Shown: positions 44,601 through 56,015 of the stretch, one piece after another
How positions within the stretch are numbered: the first letter of the stretch is position 1
How the letters are laid out: each line of letters opens with the position of its first letter
Position numbers and translations under genes: made by a program
Source: Coprinellus micaceus
Lineage: Eukaryota; Basidiomycota; Agaricomycetes; Agaricales; Psathyrellaceae
DNA length: 64,000 nt
Direction of reading: 5' to 3'
NCBI GenBank assembly: GCA_951394405.1
Contig: OX596345.1
Span: 1 to 64,000, forward strand
The notes under the pieces: model-generated
Databases searched by the model: none
Seen by the model: only the letters and a program-made list of their open reading frames with translations
What the model was told of the DNA's origin: nothing

Positions 44601-44687
44601 CCAGGACGAGGACGAGCGCGCAATGCGCTGCTCTTCATACCCCATACCCAGTTGTACGATTTCCTGAACGATTCTTACGCCCTCTGA
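41676..44687 (+). CDS. HMG-box transcription factor (Pcc1/Ste11-like), interrupted by an assembly gap
   Basis: Exons 41676-41709, 41808-42357, 42484-42618, 42827-42968, 43065-43607 and 43684 into the gap at 44323; 681 residues before the gap. Introns are 98, 126, 208, 96 and 76 bp, all GT-AG and in phase. Residues about 221-301 form a MATA-type HMG box: VKRPENAFILFRR, then LSKAISERWRSLSSEEKRVW and PGYVYRPER. The box is split by two introns and carries an insertion (about 13 residues) before helix 2, ending in KKQRQADLSK. This resembles basidiomycete Pcc1-type regulators of mating or sexual development (inference). Flanks are S/P/Q-rich, and a Met-Gly repeat lies just before the gap. After the gap a frame ending LLFIPHTQLYDFLNDSYAL-stop (44685-44687) is the likeliest C-terminus. 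Nuclear DNA-binding protein. Confidence 0.85.
44103..44250 (+). repeat. Met-Gly-rich repeat within the HMG protein
   Basis: An array of GGGATGG/GGCATGG-type units encoding DMGMGMDGIEMDGMD and GLGMGMGMGFGM. A shorter relative (GMGMGMNGG) lies at about 43440-43466 in the preceding exon. Repeats of this kind vary in length between strains and disturb assembly; the N gap begins about 70 bp further on. Confidence 0.85.
44323..44522. other. Assembly gap, exactly 200 N
   Basis: All 200 bases are undetermined. The round length suggests a placeholder, so reading frame cannot be carried across it. It lies inside or at the end of exon 6 of the HMG-box gene. Confidence 0.99.
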
Positions 44688-46151
44688 TACGAAAAAATTA
44701 CTTTACGAACTCTTTCCGACTCGTCTTCTCTTTCTTTCGTTGGTTTTCTTTCACCCTTCCTTATTCCTCATTATACTTCGGTTTCGGTTCCCCTCTTCCT
44801 CTCCCTAGCGCTCGACGAGCGACACGAGTCGTAGATTCGTATGTTTCTTGATACCCTTCTCTCCTCCTTCTCTCGTTCCGCTCTATCTGGTTCACAACTT
44901 ACTCTTTGCATCGCATCGTACACATATAGGCCCCTCTGGGCCAGCATCCCATCTCTTCTCATATCTTCGTCGACACTCACTCATTTAGTTACCTACTTAC
45001 ACCTTCTGTTTTACTGGCAATGCATGCATTTTCATCTCGGCGAACGACTCGGGGATATGGGAAGGTATCGAGGTCGTATAGGTGCGTCACGTTCTCTTTC
45101 TTCCCTCTGTTCTACGTCATCCTGTCTCTTCTTCATTTCCATTCGCTCGTCGTCAGCGGTGAGCAGCGTGCTCGACGTCGAGGGTCCACGCGGGATGGGC
45201 AGAGGGCGTCGACGACACCTCGCAGCATCGAGCACGGCAAGGACGGGCGCCGTGTACGTCGTCGGCGAATCCCTTCGATGAAAGGCAGAATATTCACAAG
45301 CCTCTCCACGCTCCCCGAGGTCCACGGCCTCTGACTCGTACGATCAGCCCACCCTCCCTCTCCTCCCCACCACAAATCGCTCGAAATGGTCCAGAAATTC
45401 CAGAATATCACCACGCCTTCCACCCACCCTCCAAAAAGGGTTACACCCCCGGCGTCCTTTCAAATCAAAACTTTCTTATTGTTCTTGTCGTCGACACCTT
45501 CCTTAACGAGCGGGAGCAGGTCAGAAGGTGAGAAGCCGCGGACCTCTTGGTTTTTTGATCCCCTCGAATCTTCATATCCGTTTGGAAGCGCTGGTGGAGA
45601 GAGGGCGGATTTGGAGGAGGCGAGGTGATGGAGGACGAATGAGGGAGGGTGCGGGTCCTGAGCGGCCTGGAGGTTCACGAATGTGGACGAGAACGTGGAT
45701 GAGGGCCGGGGCTTCCGATTGGAAGGTTGGGATTGAATGGGCTCGTTATCGTATCATGCATGATAGATAGGCAGTTGGGCTAGGCTGAAAGAGGGTTGGA
45801 TGGGTGAGCGGGACGTCAGGTTGTGGAGAGGTTAAAACCTATTTATTGGTATGTCGGCGGAGCGAACGCAAAGTAGGCGTCGTAGTACAGCGATGAACGT
45901 GGTGTTCGACGTACGTACTTATCACACTATGGAACGTCGAGGTCCAGAAATCTTCCATCGTCGTACGATAATTCGCCTGTAAACACGCGTTAATGAGATA
46001 TGATTCCTCAAACTTCGAATCGACCCGCGAACTCACCATCCACACACCATGCACCCTACCCTCCTTCACTTCATCTTCTCCCCACTTCACTTTACCTCAC
46101 TCTCCTCCAGGCATCGCCGCGATACCGCCGTCGACGAGGACCACGACGCCG
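44688..46151. other. No gene called
   Basis: Downstream region of the HMG gene, A/T-richer up to 45.0 kb. The minus strand at 45.1-45.4 kb has a coding-like patch (DSPTTYTAPVLAVLDAAR) that may be a decayed exon belonging to the Z-containing module further up. Confidence 0.35.
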
Positions 46152-46222
46152 ACCCATTCCCATCCCACGTTCATTAATGCTGAGCCGCCCACACGGACGT
46201 CGCGTAACGCCGACCCCAGAAG
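46152..46222 (-). pseudogene. Z segment of the module, copy 2
   Basis: Minus-strand match to the Z segments at 31.7 and 54.5 kb. It shares CCCATCCCACGTTCAT (plus strand) and CGACCCCAGAA exactly with the 54-kb copy. One frame gives GLLGSALRDV then ALMNVGWEW, compared with GFLGSGLHDA and ALMNVGWEV in the 54-kb copy, so coding origin is likely. No complete gene could be built. Confidence 0.5.
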
Positions 46223-47679
46223 TCCAAGAATAGTCCGAGGATCTGGCGCTTCTCTTCTCCTCGTCCTCGTCCTCCCCCCTACCGTCCCCCATCCTCCCCA
46301 TCCTGTATGAAAGCGTGCCCTCCTCCAGGATTCCCCAACGAGCATGTCGAATAGAAGGGAGGAAGCGCTGAGACGGGGGTCATCAAGAGCACGTCTCGAT
46401 GACGTGCTGAGCTGTCAGAAGGCGCCCCGTGCCCCGCCACATGTCGAACTTCCTGTCGCGCCAATCCGCCGGCTCGCCACGAGGCGCCGAAGCGGCGATG
46501 AGGATGGAATTAGGGACGGAGGAGACGAAGGAGGAGGGTTAGGCGCTGTCTCGTGTCGAGGCCTTGACGCTGGGATCGGTGTCCTCGAGGGGAAGAAGGC
46601 CGTATGGATGGGAGGAACCAGGGTAGGTGCACGAGTTGGTGATCGCGTGTGTTCAGCGCGATACGGTGGGAGGATCGACGCCAACGAAAGTAGGCGGAGT
46701 GAATCGGATGTCGGGGGTGCTGAGCTAGCTATATCACGGTTCGAACCGCAGATAGAGGTTGAGTTTGACGGTCGACGTCGATGGTAGAGTACTTGGCAGA
46801 CGGGAGGCCATATCACGGAAGGTGACGGAGATGCTTCGCGGCCAGGCAAGTGCGTGGTTGGTTACGTCGAAAAACATGAAGGACGATGGGTGTGGACGTC
46901 GTGATTCGCCATTCGCGGATAAAAGTTAACGATACCATCCAACCTGGACGCGATCGATAAGTTAGATAGAGAGTAGGGGACAAAGGCTCGGAGGCGGCGT
47001 ACCGAGCAAAGGATCGGCCTTTGCGATCAGGAGGTCGGTCCCTCCTTCACCTTCTACTGCCTCATCGCCTTCCCCAGTCATATACGCGCTCAAATCACTA
47101 CGTCCAATAGTAGAGTTCAAAGCTTGAAGAAAGCTTAAGCTTGGAAGATGTGTCGTCGAAACATGGGAACGGCATCGACTGAGGAAACCTCGCGAACCGA
47201 TGGTGTCTTGAGGCTGATGAATCCAGGCAACAGTCGAAGACGATTTGGAGCGACGCAGAGAGACGGGAGGAAGCACTTCTGGTCGACGAGGCGTCAGGCG
47301 CAAGGAAGCGTACCGCAGCCCGAGCACGACGCACCTGGTGATCTCGCCCTCCAACACCTCGACGCGGTGATCCCCGTGGAAGTGGCCTTCATCTAACTCT
47401 TGCCCGTCGCCATCTAATTCACCACCCCATGCGCTGAATGCTGAGCTTGCAAGGCAGTTGACGTCGCGTCGAAGGGTCGAGAAGTGATACGCTCAGTGAG
47501 GCTCGCCGACGAACAATGAAAGGGCGTTGGGCCTCTTGATAGGCGCAAAGTCTACCCATAATCTGCATATTCGAGACTTGTACGCCCTGATGAAGAGGGA
47601 GTGAGATCGTCAGTCCTTTGCTCGCAGGAGGCGGTTAGAGTACGTGCGCGGAGCAGGGAAAAGGAGCCGGGGAAGAGGG
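46223..47679. other. Interior of module copy 2, no gene model possible
   Basis: Minus-strand patches look coding (around 46.80-46.73 kb, and 47.12-46.98 kb with SDLSAYMTGEGDEAVEGEGG before a GTACGC donor-like site), but stops and unclear splice sites prevent a model. It lies between X and Z of copy 2, where the body of the module gene would be expected. Confidence 0.35.
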
Positions 47680-48425
47680 AGGAGGCAAAGAAAGAAACCC
47701 ACTCACACTCCGAGCGAGGATCCTCTTATCCTCCTCCCAAAGCCCATCCTCGAGGCACACCACGCTGCTGGTAGGCATGGCGAAGGTATCGCGCACGGGA
47801 GATGCCTATCCACACCCATCTTCATCCTGCCTCGTTTCCCCCAGATATATGGTATCCACGGCCATATCTAGGCCAGATCGCGGGGGTAGGACGGAGAGAC
47901 CACCCATCAAGAGACGAGGAGGAGACTCGAGACTGGCCTCGTTGTCGATCGTAGACCAAGTCAGCCTGCAGAAGGCGTTCTGAATCAACCGAGGAGCCTC
48001 CAGGGTGTTGGCATCGCATCCAACGCGTGGTAGAGGCGTGGAGGACGTCCACGGCTCGATGAATCATGACCTTAACTGAGAATCGATCTCATCGTCAGCG
48101 TCTAATCTACGGCAAGGACATCTCGAGGACGTACCTCATACATCGGTTCCGACGAAGTATGGCTTCCCAGCCGAGGGGTCTGAGGCCGGTAACTACTGGC
48201 CGTGTCAGCGGCGAGACTGCGTCGCTTCAAATACAACCAGATCTTCACGACGCGGTTGTATTTCTTCATTCCCTGAGGTTGAGAGGGAGATACGAGGTTT
48301 AGAGGCAATCTTGGGCAGGGCGCTCGTCGTGGTCGCGATTCAAGGCGCGTTGCTGGCAATTGGTCCCGCCCATCACCGGTTATCATGTCGGGCCGTCCCA
48401 TTACCGGGGCGCTCAATTAAATAGG
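47680..48425 (-). pseudogene. X segment of the module, copy 2
   Basis: Opposite-strand counterpart of 28291-29127. Conserved peptides read on the minus strand: SVDSERLLQADLVYDRQRGQ, then TFAMPTSSVVCLEDGLWEED and RSVSGFLSLPP. It keeps CAG (47935-47933) and TGG (47739-47737) where copy 1 has stops, but its intron donor is AT rather than GT. The start found in copy 3 (ATGAGCGC) is ACGAGCGC here. This copy is also damaged, though differently. A TATTTAA sequence precedes it. Confidence 0.55.
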
Positions 48426-49780
48426 GGCGCCTCGAAGAACCCGAGTCTACCGTGAGGTAGGGTTAGCGTACCTTGGATCTTCCCCTTACTCATAAGCCTC
48501 AGACGGGATGTGTTTGCTGGTACATATAGATCGACGCAAAATGGAACCCCATTCGTATATGTCTCATTCGACAGATTATTATTCCTGGTATCTTCCTACC
48601 AAAGGTTTCAAGCGGGACGTAGAAGGAACACACAGAGGGATACACGGCGGGACGCAATGAGCTATGCACATTGATGGTGGTTCTCTTCCGTGACGCCGAT
48701 TTCAACTTCGTATCAACGTCAACCCTCTAGACGGGATTGCCTTTCAGTCCCCATAGTCGTCCATAGCACATGGTTTTCACGGACGGTCACTTGGATCCTC
48801 GCGCCGTACGCAGCACTGGAAGTGATGAGCTCACCTACATTTTCGCAAAGGTTCTCAAAGAGATTCTGGAACCTACGTATAGGTGTGCCCTTCCCACCCT
48901 TTTTGCGCAGGTACAAAGCAGCACTCACGATGAGAAGAGCATCCGATATCGCGTCTCGCCTCCTCCACGTATGCTATCCCGACTCCGCATCGCATCAAAG
49001 GCAGATGACATGGTTGGCTGCGTCAGTTGCCCTCTAGGGACGGAGGCGCGGACTAGGCCCAAGTGATTGAACCGGCGCGTGCACGTAACCGCAACTAGTG
49101 CCTTCTAAGTTCTGCACCTCCTCGCGTCCCCATTTCTATTTTGGCCATCCATCTCCATTCTGGGGTTTGCGCGTCAGTCAGAGTCAACCCTCACTTCCTC
49201 TTTTCCCTTTACGGTAACAAAGGATGAGAAGGAATGCCGAGCCTACACAAGCCTAACATGGGCCTGACTCGACAGTAAGTATATCACGGACAGGCCGCTC
49301 GAATGGCAGATCTGGTGCACGTATCCATCCCGCATCAGCTTGGGGATCCGAGTCCAAACATTCGTATGGCGAGTTCCGCATTCGGAGGAGGTAGGATCAA
49401 AGCACTGCGTGAAATATGGGGGATGTAGTTGGGCGGAAATAGACGGGGACTCGTATCGCGTACACATACCCCTTCAATCTCCGTGGCGAATGCCCAACGG
49501 GATCTTCCGGGTAGAGATCTTTGTTCCTAGCCTTCCACAGAACAATGGACCCTGGGACAGCACTGGAAGCTAAGTCAGTGATTTCTGCCTAGAAGCTTTA
49601 AGCAGTGCACTGGCCATCGTTCCTAGTCCAAGCAATGGAACGAATAACGTATAGGGAGAACGTAACATTCAGAAATGGTGGGCTTCCAATAATAGTATCG
49701 CGCGTATAGCCGCGACGAGTATGTTCTCACTGGGCTCGAGTCATCCCTGTTTATTCATTGGGACGCATACTAGTTCCTTA
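48426..49780. other. No gene called
   Basis: A minus-strand frame at 48719-48928 (ALYLRKKGGKGTPIRRFQNL) and a plus-strand frame at 49340-49573 look partly coding, but neither has a domain or supporting splice sites. Confidence 0.35.
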
Positions 49781-50198
49781 GTAAGGTAGACCCGGTGGCC
49801 GATTCACCAATGGTCACGTGAAGCAAGCTGGGGCAGTATTTTTCGATTGGCACTCGCAATTCGAGGACGTAGGTCCCAGTATCATACATGGACAAAGAAG
49901 AAGAAATTTGGAACGACTCCTTGGGGCCAGAATTTTGATTTATGTCTTCAATGCCTAGTCATCGCCGTTGGGGTGCGTGAAAGGGGTGTGATGGCCTCTC
50001 ACCCAATGTTACCTCATTTACTCTTTTCAAACCCAAAATCAAAAAAATGTGGCCGCAAGGAAGTGTGCAGATTCTGTCCTACTCTTGAATGACTATCCTC
50101 TCCGGGCACCATTCTCATAATTGCGAGTGCCAATCGATTTTTGCTCTTTGAAGGACCTCACGTGACCATTGGTGAATCGGCCACCGGGTCTACCTTAC
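49781..50198. mobile_element. MITE-like element with 41-bp perfect terminal inverted repeats
   Basis: 49781-49821 (starts GTAAGGTAGACCCGGTGGCC) is the exact reverse complement of 50158-50198. A further inner inverted block (TCGATTGGCACTCGCAAT at 49843-49860 and its complement near 50117) extends the arms. The 418-bp element has no transposase. Read as TA-flanked AGGTAGACC...GGTCTACCT it fits a Tc1/mariner-type (Stowaway-like) insertion with a TA target duplication, but TA is too short to prove this. Confidence 0.85.
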
Positions 50199-52097
50199 GA
50201 GAAGTTCGCCGTGCGAGCCCCCCTCATTCCCTACTATTTCCGATAGATTCTCCTGCAGGGACCGGCTAACATACCCCCTCTATCTCAGTCACATCTTCCA
50301 ATGCACAATGGAAATTCCTTCACACTTGATCGGTGATGCCTAGCGTACATAGAATCTCGGTTTACTCGGGGGAGTTCTGAGCAGGGAGTTCCCTATGTGT
50401 CGAACAATGCAGAATCTGAGTGAGCCCTAACCGGAGTGGAATTACTTCAACGCCGAAAGCATGCACATGCTTCGTATGTGCACAGTATGGCGGAGTAATA
50501 CTGACAACATGTCGCTAGTACGATCGATTCAGAATAGTTGAAATACACCGAGGCGGTGGTAAGCACTGCATAGAGTTCTAAGACGAGTCCCAGCACCACG
50601 GAATCGGTTCACTACCTGGTCGGCCAAACCTCTGTAGACGTGGCTTCCGTGCGTATTCTCCCTCGCGAATGTGCGGTCCGCAAGGGTCGATGGGGACATG
50701 TCGGTCTCGAGGACGCGTCTCCGCAGGGGACACACCGGACCTCTAGATTCGCTTCCTTCTGCAGAAAACCTCGGTCTTCCCTTCACCTCTTGTTATTTCG
50801 TTATTAGCACCAACTGCGCTATATTATACCTTCTCACGTTATCTGGAATAAGCCACGCACTACCGTAGGCCAAGAGACCACGGGAAAGGCCCGCCATCCA
50901 TCACACCGACCATAGGCGCCAACCCAGGTACTCCCATCGGCGCTATCAAGGCGCTCCCGTAATCAAAGAGTACCCAGGGAAGGTCCTTGGGGGTGACGCA
51001 AGGAGAAATGCGGGCGGCGTGTAAAGAGAAGGGGCAAACGAGGATAGGCGAGGGCCAAGGGCGCACCCAAATTCAAAGGATAGTCTAGATGGGACAACCT
51101 TCCAAGGCTTCCCAGCGCGTACGGTCGGCGGGAAGTCCAAGGATGAATTTCACGCGCGAGTGATCGTCTCGGGTTCTGCCGCGCATGCCTTTGTGGGCCA
51201 GAGAGCCTACATGTACATACGCTCGTACTGGGTCTTTAAATTGAATCGAGAACAAATGAGAATCGCCCCAGGCGCGTATGCACGCTCCACTGAGGTGATG
51301 AGGGCTTCAGAATGAGGTTTACTCGATATCTCGGAGGAAAAAAGAAACGGCTTTGGCGCGACTCGATTCAAGATCTAGGACACTGCGCTACGTTCTAGCG
51401 CTGAAGAGACACTGTATTTTGGTAGGATCGCGAGTCACCTTGCGAGCTTCGGCGATTGCTGCCCCCATTTGTCAATAGCGACCGGGCCAGCAGCCCAGAC
51501 TAAACGACCTTCCTTCGCTAAAAAGACCCTACACAGGCTGTAGATACCATATGCGGCGGGCTATCCAATGGGTACCCCTCACCACCAATATAGGGGCGTT
51601 CTCCTATTCGGAATTCCCTTCGCCATGCCCCCATCGCTCCCCAGGCGTTCCACGACTGCCAATAACTTCGTGGATGCCAGTCATATTCATCTTAAGTACG
51701 TAAGTATCCCCCTACCAGAATCCAGCGTGATTTAAGGCCATAATCGACCTTCCAAGACCAGAGCGTCTGGGGAAATGGCCGATCACCCATCGCTCGCGCG
51801 GGAAATTCATCCTTGGACTTCCCGCCGACCGTACAGCGCGATGATCATGAAATGTAGATGGGATGGCGGTCCGAGGAGAAATCACCATGGAGTAAGGCGC
51901 AAGGCGAGGATATTTGCGTAGTCTGACCAACAGCCGCAATTGGAGACCCTAGGATGAGTCGAACTTACGACACGGAGCTCGGTGATAGAGGTGACCAAAG
52001 CCTTGATTCCATTCTCCAGTGTTCCTCTCTTCGATAACCTTAGATAACCGGAGCATCCTCAATGTCGTCGGACCTTGGATTTAGACCGACGGTCAGG
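50199..52097. other. No gene seen
   Basis: About 1.9 kb of sequence with short frames only. No repeats or motifs were noticed. Confidence 0.4.
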
Positions 52098-52420
52098 AGG
52101 ACCCCCGAATATACACTGAGGAGGCCGGGTCAAAAACCGCCTGTCTCATGTCCGGAATTCCTAGCGCTCGTGTCCGGAATCTGACCCGGGATGAGGGGTC
52201 CCAGACCCCCGAAAGAGGGGGTGCACGCTTGAAAATATTCGAATTTTCGCCTATTTTCGCCTATTTTCCACGATTTTTCGCGCCAGCGCTACCGCGCTGG
52301 CCCTTGACCCCCCTTCTGATGTCCGGAATCCTGACCTGGCCTCTGGGTCGCCACCCCCCAAATCGTGTCCGGAATCCACATTTTGCGACCCGGCCTCCAT
52401 AGTGTATATTCGGGGGTCCT
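52098..52420. mobile_element. MITE-like element with 8-bp target-site duplication (323 bp)
   Basis: The ends AGGACCCCCGAATATACACT and its reverse complement form 20-bp perfect termini. Similarity continues over the next 15 bp or so (GAGGCCGGGTC). The element is bounded by a perfect 8-bp direct repeat CGGTCAGG (52090-52097 and 52421-52428). The interior contains four copies of TGTCCGGAAT plus a CGCCTATTTTC direct repeat, and no coding frame. An 8-bp duplication suggests a hAT- or P-type transposase; the terminal bases are not the classic hAT C/TAGGG. Confidence 0.88.
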
Positions 52421-52428
52421 CGGTCAGG

Positions 52429-54446
52429 CCTATGGATACGTCGAGGTGAAGCCTCCATTCTGTCGAACCCCAGGTCAGCGCCTATGGGCTTACTCGGAAA
52501 ACCCTCTGCTAGGGTCGGGCTTCGGGCGCTTCTCGCTTTTTGGTGTTCGAGATACCTTTCGGGGAAATCATCTGAACTCCAAGCGCCAACACCAAGAAGA
52601 CCCTGTGCGTAAGGGTACCCAGTGGGTGGTGGTGAAAATTAGCCTGCATGGCGTGCCCGCAACCCGTCGAATTCCTAGCGCTCGTTTGATTATATTCCCC
52701 AGTCAATCTCTGAGTGATGTCCGTCCCCCACATATAGCCAACCATTTACGTCTTCACGGACTTCAACGTCCTACTCAAGCATATCCCACCATCGATTTCA
52801 CTGTTCACAGCATTACGCATGACCATGCACCTATAAGAATCGCACCTTGGGTATTCCGCATACCCTTCAGAGCGGTGGTGCATACGGTGCCACATACCAT
52901 CGTATAATTAACCAGTGATCGATGAGGTGTCGTGCATATGGAGAGAGGGCTCAATTCCAGTTCGCTGGGGCATGTGGCTATTCTCGTACCTGCGCATGGG
53001 TAACGTGGAGCGGGGTCGAAATTGCTTAATCAAAAGCAATCATTCCAGACGTTCACTCCCGGTACCGCTCTCAACTTGGCAACCATTCAGTATTCATATC
53101 CCTCTACGGTCTCGCCTTCCCAGATAAGCACAGCTGCCCATCGATTCCAGCATGTCTTTATGAAGTGTCACCATTTATCGACCTGACTCCTAACTGCGGA
53201 ACTCCACCCAAGGGCATCCTCGGCGTTGGTGAGAAATAAGACCCAGGCGGAATAACCAGGCGGAGACGCTCACACGAAGACAAGAAGAGGGAAATGCAAC
53301 ACTTCCAGACGGGGGACGTGTGGTCGTTTCATAAGCTGGAACTGACTGACATCCACTGCTGGACAGAAGCCCGTTACACCACACCAGGTATCCCACGATT
53401 CTGGATTCCCTTACCACCGCCGTTGGACTACGTCTCTCCGCAGTCCATGTGGTGCTCCCTTCGATAGGTTGAGACCTCGGCGTCGAGGATATCCACTGCA
53501 GGGAGGCGTCTATCAACCTGCCCCCACGTTGACTATTAGGCGCCCATGCTTCGAAGACATCAGATTGGCTTGTAGAAATGCTGTCTCGTCGATCGTAACC
53601 TTCTGATACGCCATCCCCCATCCTACGACACGGATTTTCCTCGTTTCATCGAACGGAAGTTGAAGACAATTAGCTGTGTATCAGAAGCAAAGTCCAGCAC
53701 TGATGAAAGAAGCATCATCGCCGCCCACGCCCAAGTATCATGGGCGCCTATCTGTCGCCATGGCTCTCATGGATCCACAACGCGAATCAGGAGGCCTATG
53801 CACTACCCACAGAAATCGGGCAGATGCCTAGATCTGCACAGGACACAAGTATCCCTGAGACGAGTTTTGACTAGACGAAACTGGGGGTCAACCACGGGAC
53901 TCTAAATTCGAGCGAGAAGAGAAGGCACAGCCCCCATAGGTCCCTTCGGCACCTTGTCTGTTCGACTTCATGATGCACGTGTCTTGGAAACCGGTGCTGG
54001 CCTCAGCACCACTTTCAGGACAAGTAGATCATGGTTCAAAAGACGAGATAGAAGTGATTGGGGGCCGGCAGGCATTTACTGACTATAACCCGACAAGGTC
54101 GGTGTTCTCTCTGGACCGTAAAACGCTGTCGGCCTCCTGGGGTTCGAAGCAGGAATTATTCTTCTCCGTGAGTTCCCCTTACGATGGGAAAGAACCGGAT
54201 ATGTCGGTAAATCGACTAGCATCTACTATCCTGGCGTTGGCGAAGCTATACCTGAAGAGGAGCTTGGAGAAGCCATTGGAAATGCGCCCCAGAAGCATCA
54301 CCCGTCGGCAGTGGTAAAGGGTGACGGCACCGACCATACGGTGCGTGGAGCCGCGCTCCTACGAAGCTTTCCTGTAAGGCCCATAGATTAGATATGTGTA
54401 TGCGGAATGACATTTCGAACCCCCACTCACCAACTGACGAGCTCTC
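52429..54446. other. No confident gene; one coding-like frame
   Basis: The plus-strand frame 53970-54317 (115 codons; contains EVIGGRQAFTDYNPTRSVFS) reads like genuine protein, but no domain, partner exon or promoter was identified. The rest is empty by eye. Confidence 0.35.
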
Positions 54447-54595
54447 CGATCGATCCAGCCCTACCGAGCCCTGAAGCAGATGCGCCTCATGTCTCGTTAA
54501 GCGATGTCGAGAGGACGAGCGAGGACTTCCCATCCCACGTTCATAAGCGCCCAATCCGAGTACAGCCCAGCGTCGTGTAATCCCGACCCCAGAAA
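54447..54595 (-). pseudogene. Z segment of the module, copy 3
   Basis: Minus-strand match to 31666-31822 and 46222-46152, including the core GGGTCGGGATTACACGACG, ATGAACGTGGGATGGGAAG and the downstream TCGGTAGGGCTGGATCGATC. It lies 1.9 kb from the X segment of the same copy, close to the spacing in copies 1 (after subtracting the transposon) and 2. Confidence 0.5.
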
Positions 54596-55416
54596 CCCAA
54601 GGGTACGAGACCCAAATATCTGGTGCCCTAGGCCAACCTCTTCGCTTCCCATCCCGGTCCACTTCCTTGTACCGCACCTTCCTTGTTCAGCCCGTCCACT
54701 GCATTGTTGATGGTGTCTATCCGGCCCTCTTGCCTCCTGCGTTCGTATACTCGCAGCCGGGAAAGATCGAGTGCGGTGGAAACCAAACACGGTTCGTTGA
54801 AGCCACGATTATGGCCTGCGCCCTCGTTTGACCTGTCACGCAAAAGGACTCGTGAGCCGCCACAGGTCGAGCGGACGCACGACCCAGCACGCTGGTGCGC
54901 CGCGAGGCCGCGCTAGAACACCGGCTTGGGCGAGAAGGGTGGAGTAAGCGCTGCCCAGTAGAGACGTCTTGAGTCTTGACCAAACATTGACATCCAGCTT
55001 GATCAAGGGTCGGCTGAGGCCACGGCCCTGAAGGTAAGGTTGCCAGAGCGGCAGGGTTGGGAATAGTGGACCTCGAGCACAGTAGCAGGCAGATATCAAA
55101 CTCGATGTTCCTCCAGACAAGCGAATTGAATACCGGATCCGGAGTTCCTTAGGATGGGGCTCGACCTCCGTTAATTTGACGTCTAGTTCTATACCTCGTT
55201 CCAAGTTAGAAGCCAGTTGGGGCGCCGATCCTCGACGATGAATCGGGAGAGGATGACATTCGGCAGTCCTCCCATCGCTGTATAGGACGGTGCTACGAGT
55301 ACACGAGGTGAACGCCGTCTACACTACAGTAGATCCATGTCAACGACGGGCATAGCGGTAAGAAAAGAGCAATGCTTACCTCAATGAGTAGGGAGTTCCA
55401 CTCTACCCAGCCAACC
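54596..55416. other. Interior of module copy 3
   Basis: The minus-strand frame 55204-54836 is open and partly protein-like (LDVNVWSRLKTSLLGSAYST) and lies where the module gene body is expected, but exon borders are not clear enough for a model. Confidence 0.35.
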
Positions 55417-55503
55417 ATGAGCACGCGAAGCAACGACCTAGTGAAGTTATCCTCGGCCAGGCCCCTCACTAGCCGTCTAAGCGTCGGTCGACGTTCAGCT
55501 GGA
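55417..55503 (+). pseudogene. Y segment of the module, copy 3
   Basis: Counterpart of 31104-31018 in inverted orientation. Peptide reading MSTRSNDLVKLSSARPLTSR, then GRRSAGW; the frame starts with ATG and stays open to 55662. A short gene on this strand is possible, but equally it may be an antisense reading of a module exon. Confidence 0.35.
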
Positions 55504-56015
55504 TGGGGAGGGGCGAGCCCAAACGCCCTCCACTGGTTCGCCGCCGGCGTAGCCGACCAGGAGGTGGGGTTGGGTGTTTCGCCTCAAGTGCGAGGACACG
55601 TTGTCAGGAGAAGAAAGATTGGTGTGGGATCGATATATTCAGAGCAGGTGGTTGACTCCTGAGCGCCAGCTTCGAGGGCCTCAGGGTACAAGGAACGCGT
55701 GCTAGAAGAGGCCTGGGGGGCGGAGATTGTTTGAAGGGGGTCGGGGCTGGGGCTGGAAGTCGAAAGGTTCGCGAAAGCTAGCTGAGATCGAGGGTGCTCT
55801 GTTTCTCCAAGATATGGCGTTGACGATTACGCAGAGTAGTTGGCGGACTTCTACGGGTTAGCCATCCAGCAGAACATCGAATTTATGAGACGACACACCT
55901 CGCCAACGTCGACCTTTACTCGTATCCGAACCTTCCCCCACCCAAATCTCCTCTCTCCCACCCAGAACTGACAAGGCCTGCACCCCAATATCTCAGCGTG
56001 GATGAGTGGCGCTGT

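Noticed and set aside
52155..52685. 17-bp match (GAATTCCTAGCGCTCGT) inside the 52-kb MITE and again at 52669-52685
   Set aside because: Only 17 bp with no extension on either side; chance similarity is not excluded and no second MITE end was found there.
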